A stretch of DNA of 64,000 nt. It comes from Osmia lignaria lignaria (taxonomy: Eukaryota; Arthropoda; Insecta; Hymenoptera; Megachilidae). Below, one piece after another: positions 50,769 through 63,600 of the stretch (the stretch's first letter is position 1; each line of letters opens with the position of its first letter). The notes under the pieces were generated by a model. The model had not been told where the DNA came from. It worked only from the letters and a program-made list of their open reading frames with translations, and did no database searches. The position numbers and the translations under genes are program-made. The stretch lies in the NCBI RefSeq assembly GCF_051020975.1, contig NC_135046.1, positions 4,588,001 through 4,652,000 of the forward strand, read 5' to 3'.

Positions 50769-50905
50769 TTTTCGGCGCAGGAAAATTGCAGTAGGATTCA
50801 AAGGGTTAGAAGGACGTGTTGTAATTTTCTGTAACAAGATGATATACTGTGAGGAGGATGGTAAAAAATGGTTGGTTAAAAATTTGGGTTATAGACGATT
50901 AACAC

Positions 50906-50960
50906 ACTTTGATGACGGTACATTTCATGAGATGTTCACATGTGATACCATCATCAAAGT
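50906..50960. repeat. 15-bp inverted repeat with 25-base loop
   Basis: ACTTTGATGACGGTA (50906-50920) pairs with TACCATCATCAAAGT (50946-50960) with a single mismatch, which can be a G-U pair in RNA. The loop ends in the palindrome TCACATGTGA. It is a pre-miRNA-sized hairpin, but the stem is shorter than in most animal precursors. Confidence 0.6.
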
Positions 50961-50969
50961 CTTGAAATA

Positions 50970-53791
50970 ATTAATACAATATTTCAATCACATGGACGAG
51001 GAAAGAGGTATAAGCAATCACCACATTTCCCCACTAATCTTAACTACCCAGTTACTAAACGAATTCTAATCTAAATACTATTACACTCATGGGATGTAAT
51101 ACAGGTTCCACACGCCAGGATAAGAAAAACAATATACAAATATCCTTTTTTTTTAGATAATTCTTTTTTTTAATAAACATAGGCATTCACTTATGTAGGT
51201 TAGTTCTTTAGACTCTCTTACGATTACGGTTTATATATAATAATATTTATATTTATATATTGTCGTTACACATATAATTTTTATTACGCGAATACCAACT
51301 GGAAGTGAGGCACTGGGTGTACTTTCTGCTCTCCCTTGTGTTGTTTTCTTTTTGTCAACATTCGCTCACACAAACACCGTCCATGTATTCAATCTTTCAT
51401 ACTCTTCTTTTTTCATCTTTTTCTGTTTTTTTGTTTTTGTTACTGGGGCTTTACGTCACGCTTGGGAACGCACATACACATCTAATATACTTATTACAAA
51501 TAAAAAGTACACGCTAAGTTACGTTTACTGAGATCATACTAATACATCACAGGGTTACATAGACGTAAAGAATTATTCTCTTTTTACTATTTTTTTCATT
51601 TTTTCTTCCCTTTCGTTTGCTTCCCCGATGGCAGACTGTGCTTTGACCCTTTCAGATCTAACGAGATTCTATAGTCGTTCCATTTTCCTTCTTCTTTTTC
51701 TGTTTTCATACACTTTAAGATGAAAATATAATTTTCTTCCATTGGTTTGCTGTTGATCGTCGAGTTTCAATTCGTCAAGACCTTTTTAATTATCCTCACA
51801 CAATCCCTTTTGTTTCGTCGTGATGATTTTAAAACAAAGATGAAATTTACTTTACTAATTTATACCCCAAAAGAAATCTGTAAACGAGCCAAAATGGTCC
51901 TTCATTCGTATTGCGAGGATTAAAAAGATCCTGCACTGAAACGTCCCTTTAAATTGGTATGAAAAAAACGACCATAAGAATTCCATCGATTCTAACGTTG
52001 ATAGCACATTTCGCCTGTGTGAACTGCGAAAAAAAAATAGTTTGTAACCACCAGTCGTATTTTTGAATGATAATCTCATTATAAAGGGGGCGGGAGGAGA
52101 AAGAAAAGAGCGAACGGAAATCCGGGAAAGACAACAGGGGGCTTGGGTACTTCAAGAGGTATGGCCTTTTAAACAAATTATCGTAAACAAAAAGAAAAAA
52201 AAATCTTGTAATAAATCAGCTACCATTAATAAAATCATTATATCATTTAAGATATACAATCATACATTTTACATTTAAACGCATCGCGACGAACAAGAAA
52301 GTTTTGGTTCGTTCCAAAATTCTATACTTTCGTTGTTAATAAAAAAAAACCAAAAAGAAAAGAAATCCTTTCAGAGTTGCGTAGTGTCTAAAGAACCGTT
52401 CAAAGAATTCCGGAAACTATGACTTTTACTCATGAAAATAGTTGATGACTTCCGGTTTATACGAATTTCGAGACAAAGAAGATCAATCTTCTTTTTCCAC
52501 GGTATTGGAGAGCTTTGAACGATTTTTCTCACGCAATTATCATTCAATGCCTATAGTCTGATTATAAAAAACGTTTAAAAAAGAAACACGAAATGCATGA
52601 AAATAAATCGATGCAGAAGAATTCATTGAAAAGTTGCGTGAAGATTGTATTCCACGTCCGCGATATACAAAAATATATGTATACAATAATTCACTTGAAA
52701 CACGATTGTTGATGGTACAAATATAAATAATGATTCTGATACTTTCCACGAAATAATTTCGATCAAATGTATTCAAATTTTGCAATCTTCACGAAGCTTT
52801 AACTTTCCGGATACACTTAACACCTTGATGGGCTTGTGAAGATGATTGATAAAATTATATTTGACAACTTTTATAATTTACTCTGCCAAATTATAATTGA
52901 TAGAAATAAAAAATTAAAGCATCAAAGTCACCCTCAAAGTGTTAAGACTCGATGAATAGTATCAATCCTTGTGTAGGCAACCGGGTACCTTATTACCCAC
53001 TGAAGTTTCAATGTATAAAATTTCTATTTTGAAAACATAAAAATATCCAAAGAATCGGGATTCGTAGCGGCTTTATGATACTTTGAGAATGGGAAATATG
53101 GAAATGGGCGTCCGATTACTTATAGAAGGGTTAATGTATGATTCACAGGATGATAAGGAGAGGAAGAAGGTGAAGAAGATGGAGGGTAAAGTAGAGCCAA
53201 ATACGATAAAGATTCATTCTTTAAAGTATAAGAAAATCGTGGGGGTGATTTGGCATCGGCTGTACTTTCTTAATGTCGTACAGGAGATCAATGCTTAAAC
53301 ATGGGTAACGAGCTGTAATCTAAATCATATCTTTTTTCCCCAATTTATCATTCTCGAGACTGGTCTGTTTTTTTACTGTATTTTCAAACATATAAAAATT
53401 ATTTTTGATATTTCATAATTTCGCGATAATTTCAAGGACTTTGTCGATCGAAACTACCGCGAAATTGGTTTAATTTTGTGTCCATTTTTTTTTTTATGGC
53501 ATTGAGTAATCCGCGGATTTTCAACAATGAGGAAAGGTCATTGAAGATTCGCGGAGATTGAATTTGTAGACCAGACTCGAGCAGAAACTGCACCTACGAT
53601 TACTACCTAATATCTTTCTTAAAATTTATAGGTATCCTACAAAATATTTATATATTTCTTGTCTCCTTATGCTCATAATTATGTATTGTGTGCAACATCG
53701 TTCATCCACCCTTGCTGCGTGTCTGTGCCGAACGAACAATATATTACATTAATCAATTTCATGAAACCCTTTCACTCTCTTCCTCGCCTTA
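50970..53791. other. AT-rich interval downstream of dacapo
   Basis: No coding exon seen. If dacapo has a long 3' UTR it would extend into this stretch, but no clear minus-strand poly(A) signal could be tied to it. Confidence 0.4.
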
Positions 53792-53930
53792 TATACGGGG
53801 TGTATCGTGTAACTGATGATGCAAATTGATTTTGAAAATTCTCATGTGACCCTCGAATTCGTAAGGATATATAATAAATTTTGAAATTATTGTACGTAGC
53901 ATCATCACCAGTTACCTGACACCCTGTATA
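53792..53930. mobile_element. short MITE with about 30-base inverted ends
   Basis: The left end (TATACGGGGTGTATCGTGTA, then ACTGATGATGC) is the near reverse complement of the right end (GCATCATCACCAGTTACCTG, then ACACCCTGTATA). The 139-base unit is close to one long palindrome. TA at both edges fits a mariner/Tc1-type insertion. No coding capacity. Confidence 0.7.
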
Positions 53931-54187
53931 CGTAGGGTGTCCCAGGTTTTTCTCAACCAAATAAATAAAAATAAGAAAAAGATGTTATAAAAAAGACGTC
54001 TATAAACCTTTCCTTATATCACACAGTTTATATATTTTTTTTACACCCTTTGGGATACTACGAATACATAAACCTCCGGTTTACCTATAATTTTGCAAAA
54101 GAAATCTCAAATTCAACTTTTATACAACACTGTTTCCCATTTTCATCGACAAAATAATCCCAGGAAAAACTCGGGACACCCTGTATG
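53931..54187. mobile_element. second MITE, GGGTGTCCC ends
   Basis: The left end (GTAGGGTGTCCCAGGTTTTT) matches the reverse complement of the right end (AAAAACTCGGGACACCCTGT) with few mismatches. It directly abuts the previous element, whose right end also carries ACACCCTGTATA, so the termini are related. No coding capacity. Confidence 0.65.
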
Positions 54188-54268
54188 TACTCTAAACGTT
54201 ACTCTACCTATCCTACTGCAAAAGAAGATACGGACACGATGAATTACACATATGTATATATCAAATTT

Positions 54269-54288
54269 AAAAAAAAAAAAAAAAAAAA
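54269..54288 (+). repeat. poly(A) tract
   Basis: Run of 20 A followed by further A-rich sequence, read directly. Confidence 0.85.
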
Positions 54289-54688
54289 CAAAGAAAAAAA
54301 AGGAAAAGAAAGGAGAAGATAGCAACAACCATGAAATATCGTTCTTCCTCTTGTTGTCCATCGTATCTGGTCGTTGTTATCAATTGTTGTTGCCACTTTG
54401 CAATTTCCGTGACACGGTTACGAAAGTGCACGACAACGGAAAACGGCACTGTACTATTTTATCATGCGTTTTCGGGGTTTTTTTTTTTTATATCTTTTAA
54501 TTCCCCACCCGTTAACCATGGTGGATAAATCTAACATGAATGGCACAGCCAACGGACCTAGCACCTCTTCTCTGCCAGAAAGCTCTTCTTCGCCTTTCTC
54601 CGTTCCTCCTGGCAGCGATGCGGCGCGTTTCCGGTCCTAACTTGATGGAAGAAGACATCGAGGCTGAAGAAGGAAGCTCGAAGGCCTC

Positions 54689-57600
54689 TTAGCTGCGTAT
54701 CTGACCCGCGTTACGGGCCATCTTCTCCGGTGGCTCTATCATGCTCTTCGTGCTACCGTTTAGGCTACGCTTACGACTTTTCATGTAGTCTGAAAGCAGA
54801 CGACAAACAAAAAACATTGTACATACATGTGCACATACACAGGTACGAGTTATTTTTCGACCTTCTTATCTTTATTGAGTGCGATTGAATTTAATTGCAA
54901 AATTCGAACGATACCATATCTGAATGACCAGGACATGGTACCAAAACTTTGTCAATATTAGAATAACCAACGCTAAATATCCGATGTATAAAGGTATCTT
55001 TTTATCGAATAGGTATCAAATTGTTTTTTTTTTTTTTACTTAAACCAAAATTATTATTAAAAGATAGGTGAATGCGTGTTATCTATACCCAATCAAAAGT
55101 TTATATTTTCATACAGATTAACACAAATTACCCTGTTAACAACGCTAGCCTGCTACTAAAAACTGTAAAAAATTTGGAGCGAATGTATACAGATCGGTAA
55201 TGTTTAAAACGGTTTTAAATCGGAATGTTTTTTAATCGCATGCATACAATATTTGACCTTGCGCGGGAAATCGCTTGAACGATAACCTCGGTAGTATAAT
55301 AATAATAACCGACTCACCGTGCCCGTTAATTATATCGGTGGTAACAGATAAGATACGAACGAATCATCGTTGAGCTCGTTAGAAGTTAAAGCGTGCCAGA
55401 ACGGGAGGGAGAAGGTAGAGTCGCGGGAGATGCATGCAATTTCGTTTCTTCTATACGCGAGAACGTTGTTTGCGAACCTTTAATGAGTCACGATATAGAA
55501 AGCATGCACAAAAACACATTTTGCGACGGTCTGATATACTTGTAATCATGACTCATGTCGTTTCGGTATATTCGACATTGTACGAAAGACAAAAACTTAG
55601 CTGCTCTTCCTACCCTGCCACCCCTTTGTCAGAAACATTTGGCGAATTTCCACGGGGAAAATTCGGCACATCTGTTCGATTTCCCTGGCTGGTAACCCTC
55701 TGCCTTTTCTAAGCTCGATCGACGCGATGCCACGCGACAGAAATTATGGTGATTGCGGGGGAACAGCTGCGTCGGCCAGCGTAAACCCTCTTCTGATCTC
55801 TCAACGCAGCTTTCCATTAATTCCCATCCCCAGTTGGATTTCTATTAACTTTTATTATCATTTTTCTCTTAGGTATCGGGCACTGTACTGTACCAGATGT
55901 TTCGCGCGCGATTATTACAAACTGATGTCTTACGAGATAAGAATATTAGCGGCAGTGTTTTGAATCGTGTTAGCGGCTACCGGTAACCGAAAATAAGTAA
56001 GAAAGATATAAAATGAGCCGGTGCTTCGTCACCATTTGCGAATGTGTTAAATACATAGCGAATCGGGTACATCGCATGCGGGTTAAAATCCGCGTGTCCC
56101 CAGGTAGAATCTGATTTTAAATACCAATCGTCCTCCCTTCCGCGTGGGGCCAACCACCCCGGTTTTTCAGGGATGCACGATTGTGAGCACAGCTGATACC
56201 CCCATGCGTATAACGCGCAGGAGGCGCACGCACGAAGGTCTCTCGCGCTCCACTCAACAAAAGGCTGATGTGACCCCGAGGGGTGCACGCGGAAGAGAAT
56301 ACGAACGGGGGTGCAACCCCATATGGACTGTACAGCTGACCGCGTGGCTCATTAATAACGTACGTTAGGAAAATCAGTCGGCGCCCCCATCGTACTCACG
56401 CTTCCAGAGTAACGTATACACCAATCCAGAGTACGTTAAACGCGTGCTCGTTCTCCCGTATACTTGAAACGGGTAGAATTCGTCGAAACGGGCCTCACCT
56501 ATCGAGAGATCAAAACGCGTCTGGTCTATCGATCCCGGTTAATCGAACAGCGAGGCTATCGTACATTATCGTGAAATAATAACGGTTACCATCACGCGTA
56601 GCACGTGACCGTGTGTCTATTCCATCTGTGGTACGAGAGTGGCGATGATAGAGAGCTAATTAAACGCAATTAAACCGACTTCTAATTAAGTAATTACGTA
56701 TGTATATCAAATATTTTTCTTCCAATTAATATTCTCAGTTTGCTCTCTGTTTAATTTGACGGTTCACAGAGCCTATCGCTTGTGGTTTATCGTACAAGGG
56801 ATTCCGTGCTTTGCGAGAAGAAAAGCATGGATAAACAAAAGCAGCGTCGCGTGCTGTAACGACGCAAAATGTGTTTACACGCGTGTAAGAGTTGCATGCA
56901 TGGCGAGACACATGACGAGTCACGTCCAGAAATAGTCGCGTCGCGTGGGTGGTGTGCACAGCCGAATAATAAATAGGCGAAAAAAAAAAAAAAAAAAAGA
57001 ATTGGGGGAACTAGACCCTGAGGTGTAGGCACGGACGAACAAGATGGCCGATACGCGAGATTTGAACGCGACACGGAAAACCTCACTCCAGGAGACACCG
57101 ACGGAAATGACAACCTCTCTCTAGTCGGAATATTTTCAGGCCGAAAGGAAAAAATAAATATCTTCGAGCACGTTCTGAGATGGAGAGACGCTCCTACCGC
57201 TTGCTCCGGGCCCCTCGCTTAGGGACTTCCGTATTTTGTCAAAATTCATCGAATTAACACGTTACTCACGGCCGCCGATGACGCGGTATTACGTCTCGTT
57301 TTTTCCAAACATATTTTCCAAAATTTGCATAGTTGATAAAAACGTTTACCGAAAAACATTTTTAATATTACTATATATCGAACATAAACTATGTAAATCT
57401 TTGAATTACGATTACAAAATTCGTGGCGGTTAACTCGATCGGATGTTTGGACAATCGGCAGATGAATTACGAATAATATTTATCGTTATGTCATCCTTGT
57501 TTACGCTGAAGCGTGATAAATTATCAAAGCATGCTTATCCGTGGCAAAAGAGAAAAAGAAGTATTTGCGACCGAATTTTATTTCAAACTTTATCGCCAAT

Positions 57601-59229
57601 TACGATGATAGTGCGATAGTTTATCTGTCTCGTGACGGTAGGAATATTTTCATTGTTCGCCGTAATCGATCTACTTATTAGAAGTCTAACCGCGATAATC
57701 GTGCGAGATTAACGAGAAATTTTCTATATAGCCAGAAGAAACGGGTATAAGAAGACCGGGTGCAATTCGTTCCTTTTATCAGGTGCTTATGTAATTACGT
57801 AAATTGCAACGACCTTGCCGGTCGGCGAATTTGATTGACCTAGGGTATATGCTTCCTGTATAAATAATGCCAGTGAATTAACGTAGACAATGCGCGCCTC
57901 GATCGAGCGGAATAATTCAGGAAATCTCGTGTTCGCCAACGATTACGTAACATTACGCGTGTTACACTGAAGAGATTAGTGTTTTTATAGCGCGAAAAAT
58001 AATTATGCACTCGGCTGCAGTATAAGGATAAGAATCGAGGGAGGAGTATCTCATTTCCTTTTGATTTTCAGAGAACTTGGGGGGAAAATTTAAGGCAGAT
58101 CCTCTTATAAAGAATAAGAATGAATAAGAATAATTGTTAAGCCCTTTCTATAGAAATTTCCTTAACCCTAGAAAAACGGAGTCCTTTTACTTCTTCTTTG
58201 GTTTTTCTAAGGTTAATTTTCTAAGGAAAAAATTGCACGCGACTATACAATTATGGCATTGTGAGCATTCTACTCCGTTTTTCTTTGGATGCAAGGAAGG
58301 AAAAAAATCTCACACAAAACGCTATTGTTTTGGTTGCGATACAATGACGGCGCAGAAGAAAAACAGAATGGTAGAAGAAGAAACATGGAAAATAAAGATT
58401 TTGCTGGTGTAAGTGCGTAAGACTTATCGATACAGAGCGCAACTGGTCTAACTTGAAAACAAGCGGTTCATTCACGAAGAAGCAGTTGGTCTTACTCGTT
58501 AAAAGGATACCTTTACAAATAGACGAGACTGTTTTTCTGCAACTTAACGTTATTACCGTAATCGGTACGCTATTCTTTTTTTCCACAATGGTATCGCGAA
58601 AGAGCCACGTGTTCGTACTACGATTGCATTAATGATGAGATAAAGAAAAAAGCAAGGCGTTATCGCTTACCGGTTATGGTGGACTGTTTCCTCGTTGGTA
58701 AAACAGGGGTAGTTGGTTCGACGATGTACATCTTTTTGTCCGGTTCAAAGTCGAATATCTCGTTCATGGTGACTTCGCCGATTTGCGGTACTCTTGGTTC
58801 CTGAGGTGGCGTTCTCTCGGCTTTTTGGAGAATCGGAGTCGAGGGAGATTCTTTACGATGAAATTTGGTGGCTGGCGGCGAGTCCCGTACCTTTCTAGGT
58901 GTACTAGGCGCGTGTTTCCTTAAGTAGGGCATACCTCTAAGGGCGTAGGGTTCAGGAACTACATCCTTAGATGTAACCAGCTCCCACTCGTACCTCGAGT
59001 TAGCTTTTGGTATCTCCAAGTGAAAGTCAAATCCCCATCTCTCAGCGTCGAGTATGGATTGAGCGCGAAGTTCACGCTCCGCCAATGCTCGAGCCGCGGC
59101 GTGATCGACGGGTCCGAAAAGGTCCCTTCGGACACGGGCAAGGGCTGCTCTGCTCGGCACCGATCGTCCTCCACCCAAATTCCTACTCATTTCCGTCATC
59201 ATCACCGGATTCAACACTCGTGCGCTCAT
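54689..59229 (-). CDS. dap: dacapo, CIP/KIP cyclin-dependent kinase inhibitor
   Basis: Nuclear inhibitor of cyclin E-Cdk2 that enforces cell-cycle exit. Two exons on the minus strand: 59229-58671 (186 codons plus one base) and 54789-54689, separated by a 3.9-kb intron (G/GTAAGC to CTTTCAG/AC completes an Asp codon). Total 219 residues, in the usual size range for the family. Residues about 30-84 are the CDI domain: cyclin-binding RRDLFGPVD at 34-42, then ERWGFDFHLEIPKANSRYEW. The middle is Pro/Ser-rich with several S/T-P sites (STPRK, STPIL, TTPVL) that could be CDK targets. Residues 182-189, QSTITDYM, are a PIP box followed by KSRKR. The TD pair and a basic residue four places after the box make it a CRL4-Cdt2-type degron, and the intron falls inside its Asp codon. 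Start chosen at the first ATG of the frame. The transcript probably begins at 59.3-60.7 kb. Confidence 0.93.
54790..58670 (-). other. dacapo intron
   Basis: The 3.9-kb intron is free of recognisable exons. It includes poly(T) at 55025-55039 and poly(A) at 56980-56998. Open frames at 55977-56288 and 58251-58586 have no protein-like features. Confidence 0.75.
56980..56998 (+). repeat. poly(A) tract in dacapo intron
   Basis: Run of 19 A read directly. Confidence 0.85.
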
Positions 59230-60660
59230 ATTTCGTTAGTCTTTTCACGTTAGCAACGTCGCCGTGTTCTCCTTCACAGTTATCAATAACCTCAACCACT
59301 GTTTTCTTTTTTTGCGAAGAAACAGCTTTCGTTCCTTTTTCTCGAAGTCGAAACTCTTTTCTGTCCGTCCCGGTCTGTGTTCGGTACGCGATCCGGGGCA
59401 CACCGGTCCACACTTTCGTTTGATTTCAACACGCGCACGGCACAACGTTAGAAATCGTTTTTTTTTTCCGTATCGATTTTGATGCGTCTCGTTTACGGAG
59501 ATGATTCTTCCAGGAATCGTCCACAGAACGTTGAAATACTCGCGGCTTGCGAAAACGTGGCAACGTTGTCGTGGCGCGACCCACCGAATTTCGAATAATG
59601 GCCGTGCTCCGAGCGTCGCCTCGCGACTACGTTGATCGTTCACTCGTTCACGGATGCGACAAACACTTTGCGACGATGATTTTTCACGGCACACATCCGT
59701 GAATCGGTGGATATATTTCGAGTCGGAGTATACGCAGCATCGATCAGCTAAGCGGCGTGCACGAGAAAAACCGGAAAGTTTGGCAACACGGTAAACACAC
59801 TATTGCGCACCACGGTGAGAGAGCAAGAGGCAAGATAGCAAAACGACGGCGACGAATATCTCGGGCTTTCTCACAGTTCGGTACATAGTTCCACGCTTGG
59901 CACGGGTAAGATGATTGTAAACAATCGATCGTAGAATAAAATTTTAGTATCCTTTTTTCTTCTGTCTCTCACAAATTCATGGCTATAGCCCGCGGGAAAG
60001 AACGAACCGGCAACGTTGCACGCACTTGCGCGTGAGCTCCAAGAGACGGCAAGCGTGTTTCGATGTGTGTTCCCGCTAAGATTACGACGTCGTTTTCCAA
60101 GATTTAAAACTGACTGCGTGGCGGTCCTGTACCTTCCCAACAATGACGCATTTGCGTATGATGATGCACAAACATGTATGTATCACTTTCGGTCCTCTGA
60201 GATCGGCACAGAAAAATATATTTCGACGAAAACGTTATTGCACACGGCCCGAAAGCACCAATATGCTGTGCGCCGACACAGTGGGGAGCCACCGAAACGA
60301 CTCCGATATCGAGTACAATCGAAACGAAAACAATATCACGATTCCCGCCAAACACACGACTGTCAAGACACGCGCGTGGTTCCAAGTTCGGTGGAAGGTC
60401 GTATACGATTGCGCAGTTATGTTGACGCTGAGGAGGTGCGTGCGTGCTCTGCGAGTCACGGAGTTGCGCGAAGACACGTCCTACACGGTTAAAGCGCCCT
60501 CTAGCGACTGAAGTGCGCGACACCCGCTGCAAGTGACCAAGCCTATAAGCGCCTCGGTCGCCTTCGGCTATTCTCGGCTCCCGTTCGGCTTCGTCTCCTT
60601 CTCCCTCAGCGCCATCGCAGCGTAGAAGCGATATAACCGCCATTTTGCAAAGTATAGTTC
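59230..60660. other. dacapo 5' flank, CpG-rich promoter region
   Basis: CpG-rich sequence upstream of the dacapo start. Open frames on both strands (for example 59245-59694 and 60104-60643 on the minus strand) are what CpG-rich 5' UTR sequence produces, and none resembles a known protein. The minus-strand AAAATGGCGG near 60645 fits either a Kozak start or a YY1/Pho-type element. Confidence 0.45.
60493..60510 (+). promoter_or_regulatory. CTCF-like motif upstream of dacapo
   Basis: AGCGCCCTCTAGCGACTG closely resembles the animal CTCF core. It is in the same orientation as the site at 21721. Matched by eye only. Confidence 0.35.
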
Positions 60661-63600
60661 GTTCGACCTGAGCGCAACACTTCAGAGTTTTGAAAATACG
60701 TACGAGAAGGTTGTACAGTTATTGGCCCCTTCCACGGCAACATAAACGAGCAGAATGCTGATCGTAACCATTGGACGCGTCCCAGTATGCCAAGCTCTAT
60801 GGTGGATACCTTCCCACTTTACTTTTCCCTCTTCGACAGACTACTGAGAAGTTTAGAGGTAGCTCCATGCATTTCTTCTTTTTTATTTTCACCCTTTCGC
60901 GTCAAAACGCGCAGCGGCATTTATCTGATCTCAATGTAATGTTAATTTTATTAAAAAATCAATTTTTATGACTATATTCCAGTACCATCCAAATCTGGTA
61001 ACCCCATGATGTATGTATTAGTTTTGAAACCATACTTTAAATTTGCAACTTGCATTGATAAGAACCTAAAGTTGATTAAATGAAAAAAAATTAATGGCGT
61101 TGTGTATTGACAAAGGGGCGAAAAATAAACAAGTCCAGCTTTCAAAACAGCGGCTGTAATCTTATCACGGACACTCGTGCGTACGTTTATTCGACGGATT
61201 TCTATGTTTGCACGGCAATACGTTACGCACGGTGAATTTATTTGTATATTATTCAGATTATCATCGACATTTATTTCAACTGATAGAAAGTACTATACTT
61301 GAACACCAGTGGTGAGAACTAGAGCACCTTATTACTGTTACATATAACCTGAACGCAAAATCTTATCTTGCAATGATAATTTTGGTTAACTGAAATGCAA
61401 AAGACCAGACGGGTTAACTTGCATCCATATTTGCTTATACTGTATCAATATGCAAATGAGTTTATCACGATCCGTTGATTACTCCTTAATGTTACTCAAT
61501 TTATTTATTCAGCGAAACTTTGTTTAAAGTTTAAGCCATTAAGTATAAATAATAAACATGAATTTGATTACGCGGGCAAATATGTTATCAGTACCGCGTA
61601 TAATTACGGATCTTGATTCATTACATATTGAATTTTATATGTTTCGTAATTGACGCTTCTCAAGTAGCAGCTGTTTCAGTTACGATGTTGTTAGGATAGG
61701 ATACGAGATCAACGAGGCGAATCGACACTTTTCAATGATAATTGTCAATTTACCTCGTTGCTGTTCTCGTGGCCTGAATCGTTTATATGCCTTCTGTAAA
61801 AGGCAACAGGGAAATGGTTTTCTGTCGTTCACGAGGTAACTCGTGCCGAGCGAACTGTATCATAACCGAGCGTCACGACCAATCAGGGAGCTCGTTCTTC
61901 ACGTAACGTTGAATGGTGTTAGTGTATATATCCGTGCGGCACAGTATGGCTGCCGGAGTGGCACCACTGTGCACGCGCGGGAAATTTCAAACGTTTGAAT
62001 TCGATAGATTCGTAGAAACAGTTTTATCTACAGTAGCTTCTCTTAATTAAACTACCTAAGATTAACATAGAATATATCACTGCTATTTTTTATTTAGAAA
62101 TTATGGATAATTGATCCAACGGAATAATGTAAAAATAATAAAAGTAACGGCTCGTAAATGATTTGAGCGATTACGAATTAGAAAACGATGAAGCATAGGA
62201 ATAGCTTCTCATGAGAGGTGTGGACGAAACGTGTTGTGGGAAATGAAAATCCCACGCAATATTCAGGAAGTGGTGAGGGTGGCACCGGATGCATCTCAAT
62301 GAAGGGGAGAACGAACGAATGAGTCGCGTAAAACAATCCTTTTTGCAGAGACTGTGCCGTCGTCTCTCTTTCATCTGCGGTTAGGTGTAGTACCCGTTTA
62401 GCAAGATATTTCGTTCCACAGGTGTTCTCTCGTGGCGTGTTGTGGACGAAGGATAGAAAATAAACACCGTTTCCTTCTATCATAACGTCTTCTCGCCCCC
62501 CCTTGGTTGGATCTACTCGACGGTGAGCAGTCCTAGATTATTTATCAAGGAAACCCGTGTTTATACAACCTGAATAGGAGAGACGGCCGGAAGACGCGTG
62601 GCTACATCTGCGTCCACGTGTTTACCAACGACCACAGTCACCTGTTTCATCGTAAGTAGAATTTTCGCTATCAAATCCGTGTTTATCGTCGGGTTTATGC
62701 TATCTCGTCGCGTGCACGACACTATAAAACGAAAATGCAATGACAAGTCGATCTTTTAGTCGAGCTCAAGGTGGTCGAGATCGAGGTTATCGTTAGATCA
62801 TCCTGTAAGTTTATGCCACGATTCATTTACATTCTTGACACTTGTATTCTTAAGCCTTTCGTTGAAAGCAAAAACAAAAACAAAAGATACCAAAGAATCG
62901 TTCATTAGCGACGTTTATTGATAAAGAAAGTTCGTCAAGTTGGGAAGGTTCAATGGTACCGTGGAACAATGAAGCTGGTGCACAGTATACGGCAAATATC
63001 TTTTGTCGTAGTCGCGATTGTGCCCACTTCCGTGGGAATTCGCGGAACGGAAGTGCAATTTCTGGCAATGGGGTACACCACCAGCACCGTGACCAGCTTC
63101 CATAGTGCGAGCAACGCGAAGAAAGAGAAAAATAAAAATAAAACAAATCAAAGATTCTTAAGAAGCGATGCCAGGTGCATGAGCTGCCTTCTCACGAGAA
63201 CTCGAGATTAATTTTAAGAAATCGTGATACTCGTGGAATCGGGCGAGATTGGTTTTGATTTCAGTAGAGAGTAAAAAGAAAGTAAAAGGTCCTTTGATGG
63301 AATTCTGTTCATAATTGAATCTTCCTTCGTATTAATTATTCGGTTATATCGTATTAATTATTCGGTAATTTTTTGTGATACGTGAGCAGAGTCATTCTGT
63401 ACCGAGTGAAATATGTATTTACTTCGTCTTATAAGATGCATTCAACAGATGCGTCATTCTCGTGCCTAGAAATTAGGTCGTACATTCTCGAGCCATATGC
63501 TCGAGAGTATCCAATTGGTCTGTATGAATCCTGTAATTGCAGCTGTTTTATTTTATCGAAGTAAACCAGGGGTGAAAGAAAGTAACATCAGGCGTTGATT

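Larger units (their letters stand above)
43035..50900. other. gene-poor interval, second part
   Basis: No coding exon supported. 46889-46941 reads as a short ATG-led frame ending at a strong GTAAGT donor, but no partner exon was found. Two identical 18-base blocks lie at 47054 and 47659. 48200-50500 is AT-rich and featureless by eye. Confidence 0.45.

Noticed and set aside
50608..50770. Minus-strand exon ending at GTAAGTGAC
   Set aside because: A good donor but no clear acceptor, start or protein; it may be a UTR exon but cannot be supported.
50784..50972. Open frame of about 60 codons after GGCGCAG, ending CDTIIKVLK
   Set aside because: No homologue recognised, no upstream exon, and it overlaps an inverted repeat; expected by chance in a window of this size.
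62910..63150. Region open in many frames on both strands
   Set aside because: No frame gives a recognisable protein; the openness is not specific to one strand or frame.
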